Source: Dryas octopetala (Eukaryota; Streptophyta; Magnoliopsida; Rosales; Rosaceae). From it: DNA of 64,000 bases. Numbering within the stretch: position 1 is the first letter of the stretch; each line of letters begins with the position of its first letter. Both the position numbers and the translations under genes were made by a program. Below, in pieces: positions 36,192 to 45,299 of the stretch. The notes under the pieces are model-generated. The model saw only the letters and a list, made by a program, of their open reading frames with translations. It did not search any database and was not told where the DNA came from. The stretch spans positions 13,495,409 through 13,559,408 of the forward strand of contig OY992839.1 in the NCBI GenBank assembly GCA_963921425.1, read 5' to 3'.

Positions 36192-36856
36192 TGTTGATGC
36201 TCAAAAATGGTAAAGCAGTCAACGTCGAGTCGAACCACGTAGGCCCGTTGACCCACCACTGAGTGGATGACACGTCGAAGTGGGGCAGGAACGGGTAGCT
36301 GGGTCCGACTGGTGAATAATGAAAGAGAATGATATCCAAAGCACCCTGCGCAAGTACACAAAAGTGAGCGGGAAGGACACCGGTGTGGTGCCGGCCAAAG
36401 CTCTTCCGACGCTCAAGTCAGTGTTCAGAGAGATCTGAGAGCAGAGTGAGTGAATAGTCTAATATTGATTGAATCGTCCTTTTGTGACAAGAAGGTACCT
36501 CTTTTATAGTACCTTTGGAAGAGTGTCAACCAATCCGGTGATGACACGTGTCCCTTGTGATGACTTGCACTGTATGAGCACCACGTGTCACCGGTCTCGA
36601 GGATCCGAGTGAGTTGACACGGGTCGGGGGCCCAGGAGGCTTGAGCTTGGGAGGTCGGAGCCTAAGAGGCCAGGGCCCAGGGGGCCGGAGCCTATGAGGC
36701 CGGAGCCTAGAAGGTCGTGGCCTAGGAGGCCGGAGCCTAGTAGGTCAGGGGCTAGGAGCCCAGGAAGGGCTTAGTCTTTTGAGCCTAGGCCCAAACAGCA
36801 TGATGTTAAGCCTTGTGTGACTTGTCGTTATGCCCAGACGATTAATCATACGAACA
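36192..36856 (-). repeat. LTR of the gypsy element (3' LTR)
   Basis: A 665-bp LTR, TG...CA bounded. On the minus strand it contains TATAAAAG near 36501-36508. Two ACGTG cores (ACACGTGTC, CCACGTGTC) lie upstream of that box on the coding strand, near 36545 and 36582. A run of GGCCGGAGCCTAG-like imperfect repeats fills 36630-36740. Confidence 0.93.
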
Positions 36857-36870
36857 GAAGTCCCCCAAGT
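36857..36870 (-). other. Polypurine tract of the gypsy element
   Basis: Read on the minus strand, ACTTGGGGGACTTC directly precedes the 3' LTR, as expected for the plus-strand primer. A second similar copy occurs near 36971-36985. Confidence 0.75.
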
Positions 36871-37349
36871 TTCCGAACAAAAGATACTTCTTGGTTGGGA
36901 ACTTTGTACACAAAAAAGTCCGAGCAGAACGACAAGTAACCACATACTTGTTCCTGCTTAAGCTATTGTCTAGAAGTCCCCCAAGTTCCTTAGCAAGAAA
37001 AGCTGTACTGCAGGAAAGCTTGGGGGTTACATATGAAAGATCCCTTTTTTTTTTTTTTTTGAATTTCTGATCACCCTGTATTCCGAGCAGTAGACGCTTC
37101 GTGTAATCCCAGTGAACCTTCGTCCAATTTAATGGGGGGATGTCGCCCTTTGTAAATGAGGATCTTGAATTAAATGGTAGAGCCCCAAATATAAAGATTT
37201 CCACACCCTCATCTCTCCCCCTTTTTTTTTTTTTTTTGTGTGTTTTCTTTTGGATTTTTTGTGACCATTGGAGGAGAGAGAGAGCTGCCCCCCCTTTTGT
37301 TTTTGATAACCAAATATAGGGCTGCCCCCCCTTTTTTTTGTTTTTTTTT

Positions 37350-38233
37350 TTTTGGCTGTCTTGGAGAGAGTATGTATTTGCTTGGCTGTGTTTGAAAAAA
37401 AACAGGGAAGCCAAAGGGGGCTCGGGTCGGGGGAAGAGCAACTCGGGTCGGAGGAACCGGGGTGGTGTTCGGGTCGGCGGCGAGGATCAATGGAGGCCGG
37501 ATTTGCTGGGGTCGGCGCCGCCTCGCAGTGGCCTCGGATCGGATTGGGCTCGGGCCGGATTTTCTGCGCGGGGCGGAGGTTGCTGGTTTTGGTGGCGGCT
37601 CGGAGGGCGAGGGCAGGTCAGCTCGGATTGAAGCTCGGAGGTGCGGCGGGGGGGCTCGGTCGCGTCTCAGAGGTTCTGCGCAGGGAGGGCTCGGGCCGGA
37701 TTGGAGGAGGAGGCTCGGATCGGGCTGGGTGTGTGCGCGGATCGGGCCGGAGGCGTGGTGTGTGGGCTGGGCTGAGGCCGGAGGCGTGGTGCCCGGGCTG
37801 GGCTCGGGCCGGGTGTGTGTGTTGCTGCTTGGCTTGGTGGTTGTGCAGGGGGCTGGTCGGGCTGGAGGGGTGGCTTCTCGGAAGGGTGCTCGGCTCGGGC
37901 AGCTCGGGCTGTGTCGAGGTGCTGCGCAGGGGGCGGCTCGGCTCGGTGCGGAGGCGTTGCGCAGGGTGCTCGGGTTGGCGGCGCGGCACGGAGCAGGGGA
38001 GGCCGGGATCTCTCGGATCGGTCTTTGCGGCTGCTGGGAGGGCGAGCTCACTTCGGTTCTGGGCGGAGGAGCTCGGCTCGGGGGGGTGGTGGCTTTGTCA
38101 CGGCTCGGGCCAGAGGTGCTTCGCAAGGGGGGGTCTGTTCTGTCGCGGCTCGGGGGTGGTGGTTGCACAGGGGGGGCTGTTTTGCTTTGCAGATATATTA
38201 TTGTTAGATGAAAATAATAGCAATTGCATTTAG
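37350..38233 (+). other. GC-rich, low-complexity open region antisense to the gypsy element
   Basis: The plus strand is open in overlapping frames for up to 293 codons, rich in Gly, Arg, Trp and Leu, made of irregular repeats of GCTCGGGCCGG-like text. The minus strand is also open (Pro/Ser/Arg-rich). Composition alone, high GC with few TA-containing stops, can explain this. I do not claim a protein. Confidence 0.35.
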
Positions 38234-38843
38234 CATGCTATTATAAGGACCTTAATATCCAGATAAATAGTTATTCTCTTAATTGACTAGCCTGGGGGCG
38301 CTGCGTGGTGGAGCGGTGCGCAGAGGCCGTCGGTCGAAAAATTAGAGCTTGTTCCGAGCACTTGAGATAGTTGAGATTCTTCCTAGCCACTTGAATTGTT
38401 GATTTTGCCTTAGAAAATTTAGAATTGTGAGAAATTGTAATTGTGCAACCCGGACCTTTGAATTGTGATTGTGAAAATTGTGAGTAGGGGCAGGCGGGTA
38501 TGAACCTTGCCGAGCACTGGGTAGGCGACAAGCCTTCATTTTTGGACTTGTAATTTATTGGGTATTGTGGTGTTTTTTGGCCAGGTATATAGGAAACAAG
38601 ATTAGTGGGTCGGAACCCGTCTGAGCTGTTGAAGTCGCGGAATACTGGTAAGGCTTAGGTTGTCATTGCTCTTCCTCTTGAATTGATTTTGTGAATATTG
38701 GTATGTGCATGATTGGTGGGTGAACATGAGAAAGTAATAGGGTGAATGTTGTAAATTTGGGAGTGGAAGAGCACATATGAGGGGTGGGAAACCAGTAGTG
38801 ATCTGATATGTCCATGGTGTTGTCTTTTTTTTTTTTTTTTTGA

Positions 38844-39255
38844 ATGGGCAGGTGTAGTGGGGTCGGACATTCCATGGTTTCCTCAGACTATTCATTAAGG
38901 GAGGGCAATTCCATGGATGATAGAGAGTCCGACCAGGCGTCTACACGTGATGGGACACCGACGAGGCCAAGTGTGCCCCGACCCCGGATGGGGTGTGGAA
39001 ACATGGGGGTGGGCAAGTGGTCGGGCAGAACAATGCATTGCATGCCGAGCTACTGCAGGCCAGGAGGCTGACCAGGCTAGGCAAGAGTTGGGGCAGTGCG
39101 GGGAAGAGCTGAGCCAAGCCAAGCAGGTGGTCTGCTAGGAGATGGCAGTAATGATGGGCATGCCAACGTTCCAGAGGGAGGTACCCAGGGGGAAGAGCCC
39201 GAGGATGGAGCATCCACAGGTGGGGAGCATGACATGGGAGAGGATCCCAAATAAA
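38844..39255 (+). other. Antisense coding-like segment in the gypsy 3' region
   Basis: In one frame the plus strand reads AEQCIACRATAGQEADQARQ, then ELGQCGEELSQAKQVVC, a composition with coiled-coil character; neighbouring frames are also open. Tat-lineage gypsy elements such as Grande and Retand are known to carry extra antisense ORFs in this position. No intact long frame exists here, so at best it is a decayed additional ORF. Confidence 0.35.
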
Positions 39256-39454
39256 TGTTTGAAGCAAACATGGCCCGGGGGGCAGGGGTGGGCGGACCAT
39301 CTCCCTATTTTTGTTTGAGTTATATGGTCGGGTCGGATGTAGCCCGTACCAAATTACAAACTCTTTCGATTATTAAGTTTGTACTTTATGATATTTGGAT
39401 GATTTGGAGGGTGTCCAACCCGTTTATGGGGTAGGATGCCCTTCCCTTTAATAC

Positions 39455-39616
39455 ATGGTATTGTGGGATTTTCCTGAATGCATGGTACTTAGTTTCCCTT
39501 GAATGCATGATATTTATTGTCCTTTGAATGCATGGTACTTAGGTTCCCTTGAATGCATTCTCCATACCCGCGCCTTAAATGCATGGTACTTAGCTTCCCT
39601 TGAATGCATGGTACGG
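39455..39616. repeat. Tandem repeat, TTGAATGCATGGTACTTAG units
   Basis: About five imperfect copies of a roughly 30-33-bp unit (CCCTTGAATGCATGGTACTT). It lies in the non-coding 3' part of the gypsy element. Confidence 0.8.
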
Positions 39617-39801
39617 ATATGGGTAGGGTCGGATGTCTGATGGCCCGGGGGTCCATACAAACAATTAACACTTTTAAATGAAAATGAAGAAAAATGTGTC
39701 CATGGTAGGACTCTCATTTACTAAAGCGATAACATAGATGAAATTGAAAAAAGTCCCTGGGGGGTACAATATGTGTCTACTTGTAAAAGTAGCGGAGGTG
39801 C

Positions 39802-39915
39802 TCGGCGCGCCAAGGGTGGCCGAGTTCCTTGCCGGTTGTGGCGCGGAGCCTGTATGTGCCCGGACGAACGACCTCAATGATTTTGTAGGGCATCTGGGGT
39901 AGGGCAGTTGTTGGA
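39802..39915 (-). pseudogene. Integrase C-terminal remnant of the gypsy element
   Basis: On the minus strand the frame reads PYKIIEVVRPGTYRLRATTG, then KELGHPWRAEHLRYFYK and a TAG stop. This is the typical end of gypsy integrase/pol. It lies directly after the protease, in a different frame, so a large internal deletion fused the two ends of pol. Confidence 0.85.
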
Positions 39916-40650
39916 GACACAAACAGCCATAGAGGGCTTGACCTCTTTTTTCCTCTTGACTGAAGTCATATAGCAGGACCTGGCTGATACCTGATTGCCT
40001 TTGACTACCCCCGTTCCACATGAAGTCGGGAACTTGATCAAAAGCAAGTGAGTGGAGATCATAACCCTCAATTGGTTAAGAGCCGGTCGTCCCAGGATGA
40101 CGTTGTAAGCTGTGGGGCAGTCGACCACCAAAAACAGAGTGGTTGTGGTAGCGGACGAAGGATACCTCCCGAGGGTGAGGGGGAGGTAGATCCCACCAAG
40201 AGGGGTGACCATGTCGCCCGAAAAGCTGAGCAAAGGAGCGACCGACCGGTCAAGCCTCTCCTGGTCGATTCCAAGAGCGGTGAAGGCTGGAGCGAAGAGG
40301 ATGTTGACGGAGCTACCACAGTCAACAAGGATCCGAGCCACATCAAAATTAGCTATGGTGGCTTCGATGACCAAGGGGTCATCGTGTGGGAAGATCAAAT
40401 CACGTTCCTCTTCCTCAGAAAAGGAAATGGGCGACCACCCGAGCTTAGGAGTCTTTTTGCCACGGTGGAAGTCTACAGCCATAACGCCGGAGCATTGCTG
40501 AGCACTTCGGGCGTATTCCTTCCTAGCCCTATTGGAGTTGCCAGCGAGGGTCGGGCCCCCACAGATGGTATTGACTCGCCCCCGTCGTTGTCCTTCGGTC
40601 TTGGCCTTTTCAGTGGCTTCCTTGTCTACAAAATCATCCAACTTGCTTGC
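39874..40650 (-). CDS. Gypsy aspartic protease region
   Basis: A 255-residue frame in phase with gag, separated from it by one TAG. The retropepsin site is VDCGSS within ARILVDCGSSVNIL, and the flap/hydrophobic end reads YNVILGRPALNQL, a family signature. Near 39950 the protease gives way to the deletion junction; the last residues (from about NCPTPDALQNH) are read out of frame over integrase sequence. Processing function in trans would need readthrough. Confidence 0.88.
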   Translation of the reverse strand, partial: ASKLDDFVDKEATEKAKTEGQRRGRVNTICGGPTLAGNSNRARKEYARSAQQCSGVMAVDFHRGKKTPKLGWSPISFSEEEERDLIFPHDDPLVIEATIANFDVARILVDCGSSVNILFAPAFTALGIDQERLDRSVAPLLSFSGDMVTPLGGIYLPLTLGRYPSSATTTTLFLVVDCPTAYNVILGRPALNQLRVMISTHLLLIKFPTSCGTGVVKGNQVSARSCYMTSVKRKKEVKPSMAVCVSNNCPTPDALQNH

Positions 40651-42396
40651 CTATACCAAAGTTTCTATGGCCTCTTTAAAAGCTCTGCATGCTTCGGTGT
40701 CATGGCCATGGTCGTCATGGTAAAGGCAAAAGAAGTTCTTATTAGCCTGATACCGTGTTTGTGGTGGGCGGGGTGGGAGCTTAGGAAGTATGTCCTTGAT
40801 CTGGGGATACAATTCTGTATAAGTAACAGTGAGAATTGTGTAGACTTTGAACCTGGAGGCATAGGATGTCTGATAAGTTTCCTCCCTTCGTTGTCCTCCG
40901 CCTCTACCATCACCAAATTGTATCTTGTTGAATTTATTGAACTTTTTCCTGGACCCCCCATACTGGTTACCCGAGTAGGGCTTGGGCTGGGGTGACACTA
41001 TAATGGCCTGGTCGGTACTTGGGCGATCTATGGTAGGCGGTTTCTTTCCATACGTTTTGAATTCAGCTGTGGCATAGGCAATGGCCTCTTGCATGAGTTC
41101 CTTGTAGGTGTGCGGATTGCGGCGGTTGATTTCAAACAAGAAGTCTCTCTCCAGGAGACCACCCTTGAAAGCAGCGAAGGCTACCTTCTCATCACAGTCG
41201 CGACACCGAGATCGCTCTAGCTGAAATCGGGTGATGTATTCCCGAAGGGATTCCCTGCTGCCCTGTCGGACTCGAGTCAGGTCATCCGTGGTGTAAATTC
41301 TATCGGTCTGGATGATATACTGGCCTAGGAAGAGCTCTCGGAGCTCGTTGAAACAATCAACCGAGCCGGGAGGAAGTTGATAAAACCAATTTCTTGCACT
41401 GCCAGAGAGGGTAGAAGGGAAGATCCGACACTTTGTAACGTCATCGGCACCTTTAGACTCTAGAGCTGACCGGAAACTCATGAGGTGGTCATATGGGTCT
41501 TCCTTCCCTGTGTACGGAGTGATTTTGGGAGCTCGGACGTCGCCAACAGGAGGAGTGGACAAGATGCGAGTGGTGAAAGGTCCAGGCAGCTCCCTTGTTT
41601 CTAAAGATGGGTGCCCACCACGACTTCCCCCCTCCACTCTTCTCAGGCGCTCACTGATGTCCATGAGAAGTTGTTGGAGCTGGTCTGGTGGAAGAGAGCC
41701 GCTGTTACCGGAGTCAGCGACTTGTTCACTTGTGAAAGTGTCATCTTCTGCGCGGCGCCCAGCCGAGAAAACCTGCTCTTCTCCCCGTCGTCGCTTGGAA
41801 TGAGTAGCCTGCTCTTCCTCCAAGTCTTGGGGGCGTGGGTTGGATTCACCCCGGTTCGTCCGCTGCTCTTCTCGCCAAGAGCGGTTGTCGTCGAGCAGAT
41901 GACGACAGTCCCGATAAATGTGGAACTCTTCAGAGCGGGTAGGATGCTCGCCAGATCGAGCCCGGCTGACCGGGTGGACAAGTCTCTTTTGGAAACCTGG
42001 GGGTGGATGGCTACCTTGCCCTGCATCCAATTGACGGGGAACATTTTGGTCCCTTCGGGGGGGGTCTCTCCTCTCACCACTCCGGAGAGTGGTGTGTTCG
42101 TCTCTGTCATGGGGGTTCCTCCTCTCACCACTCCGGAGAGTGGCGTGTTCGTCCCTGTCATGGGGGTTCCTCCTTTCACCACTCCGGGGAGTGGTGTGTT
42201 CTTCCCTGTCGCGGAGGAGTCGCTCATACAGCTGTGTTGCACCTTTTTGGAGGTCGAGCTGTTCCTTGGTTCGGTGGAGCTGAGCCTCCAATCGCTGGAT
42301 GTACGCCTCCTGATCAGATTCGGCAGTCTTCTTGCCTCACTTGTCACCCGCCGGGGTGTTGTCGACTTGGTCGAGAATAGGACCTCCGTCAGACAT
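40651..42396 (-). CDS. Gypsy Gag, with an early stop
   Basis: The ATG at 42396 (MSDGGPILDQVDNTPAG) is followed by an in-frame TGA at 42339-42337; the frame then stays open to TAG at 40653-40651. The retrotransposon Gag domain is clear around 41170-41500 (FPSTLSGSARNWFYQLPPGS, ELFLGQYI, TRFQLERSRCRDCDE). It ends with a CxxH...H...C knuckle-like segment (CLYHDDHGHDTEAC). A 17-residue unit, EHTTLRSGERRNPHDRD, is repeated three times near the N-terminus. Gag forms the virus-like particle. The early TGA would prevent a full-length product unless translation starts later. Confidence 0.88.
42055..42210 (-). repeat. Three tandem 51-bp units within gag
   Basis: The unit GTCATGGGGGTTCCTCCTCT...ACTCCGGAGAGTGG repeats three times in frame, encoding the 17-residue basic/acidic motif noted for Gag. 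Small differences exist between units. Confidence 0.85.
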
Positions 42397-42470
42397 TGCA
42401 GGGGTCGGAAGGTCGGAAGTCCGTGAACCTCAACTGAGGGTAGAGAATCAAATGGGGAAAAGTTGTAACT

Positions 42471-42488
42471 TTCCCACAGACGGCGCCA
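42471..42488 (-). other. Primer-binding site of the gypsy element
   Basis: Just inside the 5' LTR the minus strand reads TGGCGCCGTCTGTGGGAA. The first nine bases are complementary to the CCA end of plant tRNA-Asp (…ACGGCGCCA). The match ends there, so the tRNA is not certain. Confidence 0.6.
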
Positions 42489-42491
42489 AAC

Positions 42492-43156
42492 TGTTGATGC
42501 TCAAAAATGGTAAAGCAGTCAACGTCGAGTCGAACCACGTAGGCCCGTTGACGCACCACTGAGTGGATGACACGTCGAAGTGGGGCATGAACGGGTAGCT
42601 GGGTCCGACTGGTGAGTAATGAGAGAGAATGATATCCAAAGCACCCTGCGCAAGTACACAAAAGTGAGCGGGAAGGACACCGGTGTGGTGCCGGCCAAAG
42701 CTCCTCCGACGCTCAAGTCAGTGTTCAGAGAGATCTGAGAGCAGAGTGAGTGAATAGTCTAATATTGATTGAATCGTCCTTTTGTGACAAGAAGGTACCT
42801 CTTTTATAGTACCTTTGGAAGAGTGTCAACCAATCCGGTGATGACACGTGTCCCTTGTGATGACTTACACTGTATGAGCACCACGTGTCACCGGTCTCGA
42901 GGATCCGAGTGAGTTGACACGGGTCGGGGGCCCAGGAGGCTTGAGCTTGGGAGGCCAGAGCCTAAGAGGCCGGGGCCCAGGGGGCCGAAGCCTATGAGGC
43001 CGGAGCCTAGAAGGTCGTGGCCTAGGAGGCCAGAGCCTAGTAGGTCAGGGGCTAGGAGCCCAGGAAGGGCTTAGTCTTTTGGGCCTAGGCCCAAACAGCA
43101 TGATGTTAAGCCTTGTGTGACTTGTCGTTATGCCCAGACGATTAATCATACGAACA
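42492..43156 (-). repeat. LTR of the gypsy element (5' LTR)
   Basis: 665 bp, same boundaries and TATAAAAG (42801-42808, minus) as the other LTR. CAGGC follows at 43157-43161. Confidence 0.93.
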
Positions 43157-43161
43157 CAGGC

Positions 43162-43531
43162 ATAACTCAGACTTTCTCTCGTCCCAAATCTAGGGTTTCG
43201 TTGAACTCTATATGCTGCAAGGTTTGTACGTATTGATAACTATGAATGTGATTCTAAGGTTTCGGACCTGGATTGTGCATTTCGCCTTGGAATGTTCATG
43301 CTAGAATTTTAGTAAAGTGCAATAGCCAAAACTAGGAATGCCAACGCATCTCAACCCCAAGCAGCTAGCTTCGACTTTAAAAGGAAAAGAAAGGTCCTTG
43401 CCCCATCTTCTATGACTTATAAGAAGTCCAAGACCAAGGCATCTGTTTTTGAACTCGCCAATTGGAACATGCTCCTTTCATGACCTTTTTACAACCAATA
43501 GGATAGCTTATTGAAATGGCTATAACTCTTA
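43162..43531. other. Intergenic, no gene recognised
   Basis: A weak coding-like stretch occurs at about 43340-43490 (NASQPQAASFDFKRKRKVLA on the plus strand). It might belong with the fragment at 44060-44325, with the MITE at 43532 inserted between them. Confidence 0.35.
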
Positions 43532-43984
43532 GGGCCGATTTGGTTCGTGGAATTCATTTCCATGTTTAGTAAGTGCAAGCATGGGAAAAGAATTTCTAAT
43601 TTATGGGAAAATAATGCCCTAACAGACGGAAGATGAAACCCTCATCTAGCTTGGGTTTGGTTTTCCTTTTATATGGGAAAGCATTAATGATGTTTTTTCA
43701 AAACCACATTATCCCTTTTAATAATTGGAAATACCAATTTTATCCATAAGAAACTGTTGACATTCTTTTTATTTATCATATGTAATAAATAGGGATATAA
43801 TTGGAAAATCAAACATTTTTACTTCTTATACCTCTATAAACCAAACATGAGAAATGAAGTAACAATATATTTCCTAATTAGCATTACCAAACATAAAATG
43901 AGAATCTTACATTCACTTAATTTCCCTCAAAAATGCAAAGGAACTTGTACCCTATTAATTGAATTTCGGGAAACAAACGGAGCA
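43532..43984. mobile_element. Tourist-like (PIF/Harbinger) MITE
   Basis: Left end GGGCCGATTTGGTTCGTGGA; the right end, inverted, reads TGCTCCGTTTGTTTCCCGAA. TTA is duplicated at 43529-43531 and 43985-43987. The 453-bp size, 3-bp TTA TSD and GGNCCGTTTGGTT terminus fit Harbinger MITEs. Confidence 0.75.
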
Positions 43985-44059
43985 TTAAGGATAGAATTCT
44001 AATGACTTCAAATATATTATTATTCGAAAAGGGTGTCGTCCACTATTAGGACCCTTTAA

Positions 44060-44325
44060 CTTTTCCAATGTGTTGTTACTGGAAAAGGAGTTGTATGCCA
44101 ATTTTTCTCCTAAGACGGCTGAGACCTCTTCAAGTAGGATATATGAAGTCATATGTAGAGGCATCTGGCCGGGTGCTATTTAGTCCAGAAATCATACTTA
44201 GCAATGTCTGTGAAAGTGACTACGAGACCTTTACTGAATATGCTGAATTTGTCTCTAAGACTGACCTAGTCAGGTCACTGTATGAGGATCCTAATTATCC
44301 CGTGCAGATGAGCCTTTTCTTATAG
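44060..44325 (+). pseudogene. Fragment resembling a plant transposon-associated protein
   Basis: One frame reads LEKELYANFSPKTAETSSSR, the next SGRVLFSPEIILSNVCESDY, separated by a frame change near 44160. The order, an EFYANF-like motif and then a VRGRxVxFSPEEI-like motif, resembles the 'putative plant transposon protein' domain found widely in plant genomes. I am not certain of the family. Confidence 0.4.
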
Positions 44326-45101
44326 GTCACATGTATCCTCTTGCCAGAGCACTAAATCACTTTATTAAGGCATGTATTTATCCCTCCACACCTGCGAACT
44401 GAAGACCCATATTTTTATTTTTATTTTTATTTTTATGTGAGAAAATTTAAATTTTTGGGCTGAGTGTATATTAGAATTTAAATGTGCTAGCCCATCTTCT
44501 TAAAAGTCCATAAGTCACAGCCCATTCCCTTGAAGTCCAAAAACAAAACCCGCCAAAATTTTTGAACGTATAGTGCCTGCAATATTCATCTTTTTATTCT
44601 TGCCTGCTTATTCCTCTTCTTATCATCTTCTTATTCTTATACTCTTTTTCATGTTTATCTAATATAATCATGACCATGCTCACTGAAAAACTAACTAGGA
44701 TATATAAGCTACAAGCAGCTAATGGCATTTAGGACTAGCTAGGATGATGTTTGAGCACTCTACAATGGTGATCGATTAAGGCAAGCTCGAGATGGAGGTG
44801 TCACTACAAGAAAACAGAGATTTGGCAATGATTGAAAGTCGTTATCTAAAGCTAAAAATTCCTTGCCTAAACAAATACGCAACAATTTTTAACTGTTGCC
44901 CAAGGACCCTTGCCTATAATTATAGGCAACGATTTCGGCAGTCGTTGCGAAATTGGTAACGACTTTATCGTTGTCTATTGTGACTCGAATATACTTTTTC
45001 GAAAGATTGAGCAACGATGGCCTCGTTGCCTATTACATTATGCAACAGTGTCGTCATTGCCTATTCTATTTATAGACAACGACTTTATTGTTGCCTAATA
45101 T

Positions 45102-45125
45102 CACTACAAGAAATTTGGGCAAGGA
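45102..45125 (+). other. Second, internal CACTA left terminus
   Basis: CACTACAAGAAATTTGGGC occurs 300 bases inside the CACTA element, followed by the same TTGCC motifs. It could be a nested element's end or a duplicated terminus. No intact matching right end was found; TTTTCTTGTAAATAGG near 51033 is a possible decayed partner. Confidence 0.6.
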
Positions 45126-45299
45126 AATCCTCATTGCCTTTTCATAGGCAACAACCCTTTCCTTGCCTATTCTCACAATAGGCAAGGAAATCCTTGTTCC
45201 TTTTACATAAGCAACAACCATTTCCTTGCCTCTTCTTACAATACGCAAGGAAAAGGGCGTTGCTTTTATGGTATTTTGCAATTAAAAAAATATAGTCTG

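Larger units (their letters stand above)
36192..43156 (-). mobile_element. Ty3/gypsy LTR retrotransposon, deletion derivative
   Basis: Two 665-bp LTRs (36192-36856 and 42492-43156) begin TGTTGATG and end CGAACA, and are flanked by CAGGC on both sides. Comparing them by eye I count 12 differences, about 98.2% identity, so the insertion is young. The element reads on the minus strand: 5' LTR at 42492-43156, primer-binding region, gag, protease, then a short C-terminal piece of integrase, a long non-coding/GC-rich region, polypurine tract and 3' LTR. Reverse transcriptase, RNase H and most of integrase are missing. Protease style (RILVDCGSS), gag style and the long 3' region suggest the Tat lineage. 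Confidence 0.93.

Noticed and set aside
37209..38168. A 319-codon Pro/Ser/Arg-rich minus-strand frame
   Set aside because: It is the complement of the GC-rich repeat in the gypsy element, with no domain; treated as composition-driven.
41480..42426. Plus-strand open frames over gag
   Set aside because: The minus-strand frame carries the Gag domain; the plus-strand frames are shadows of it.
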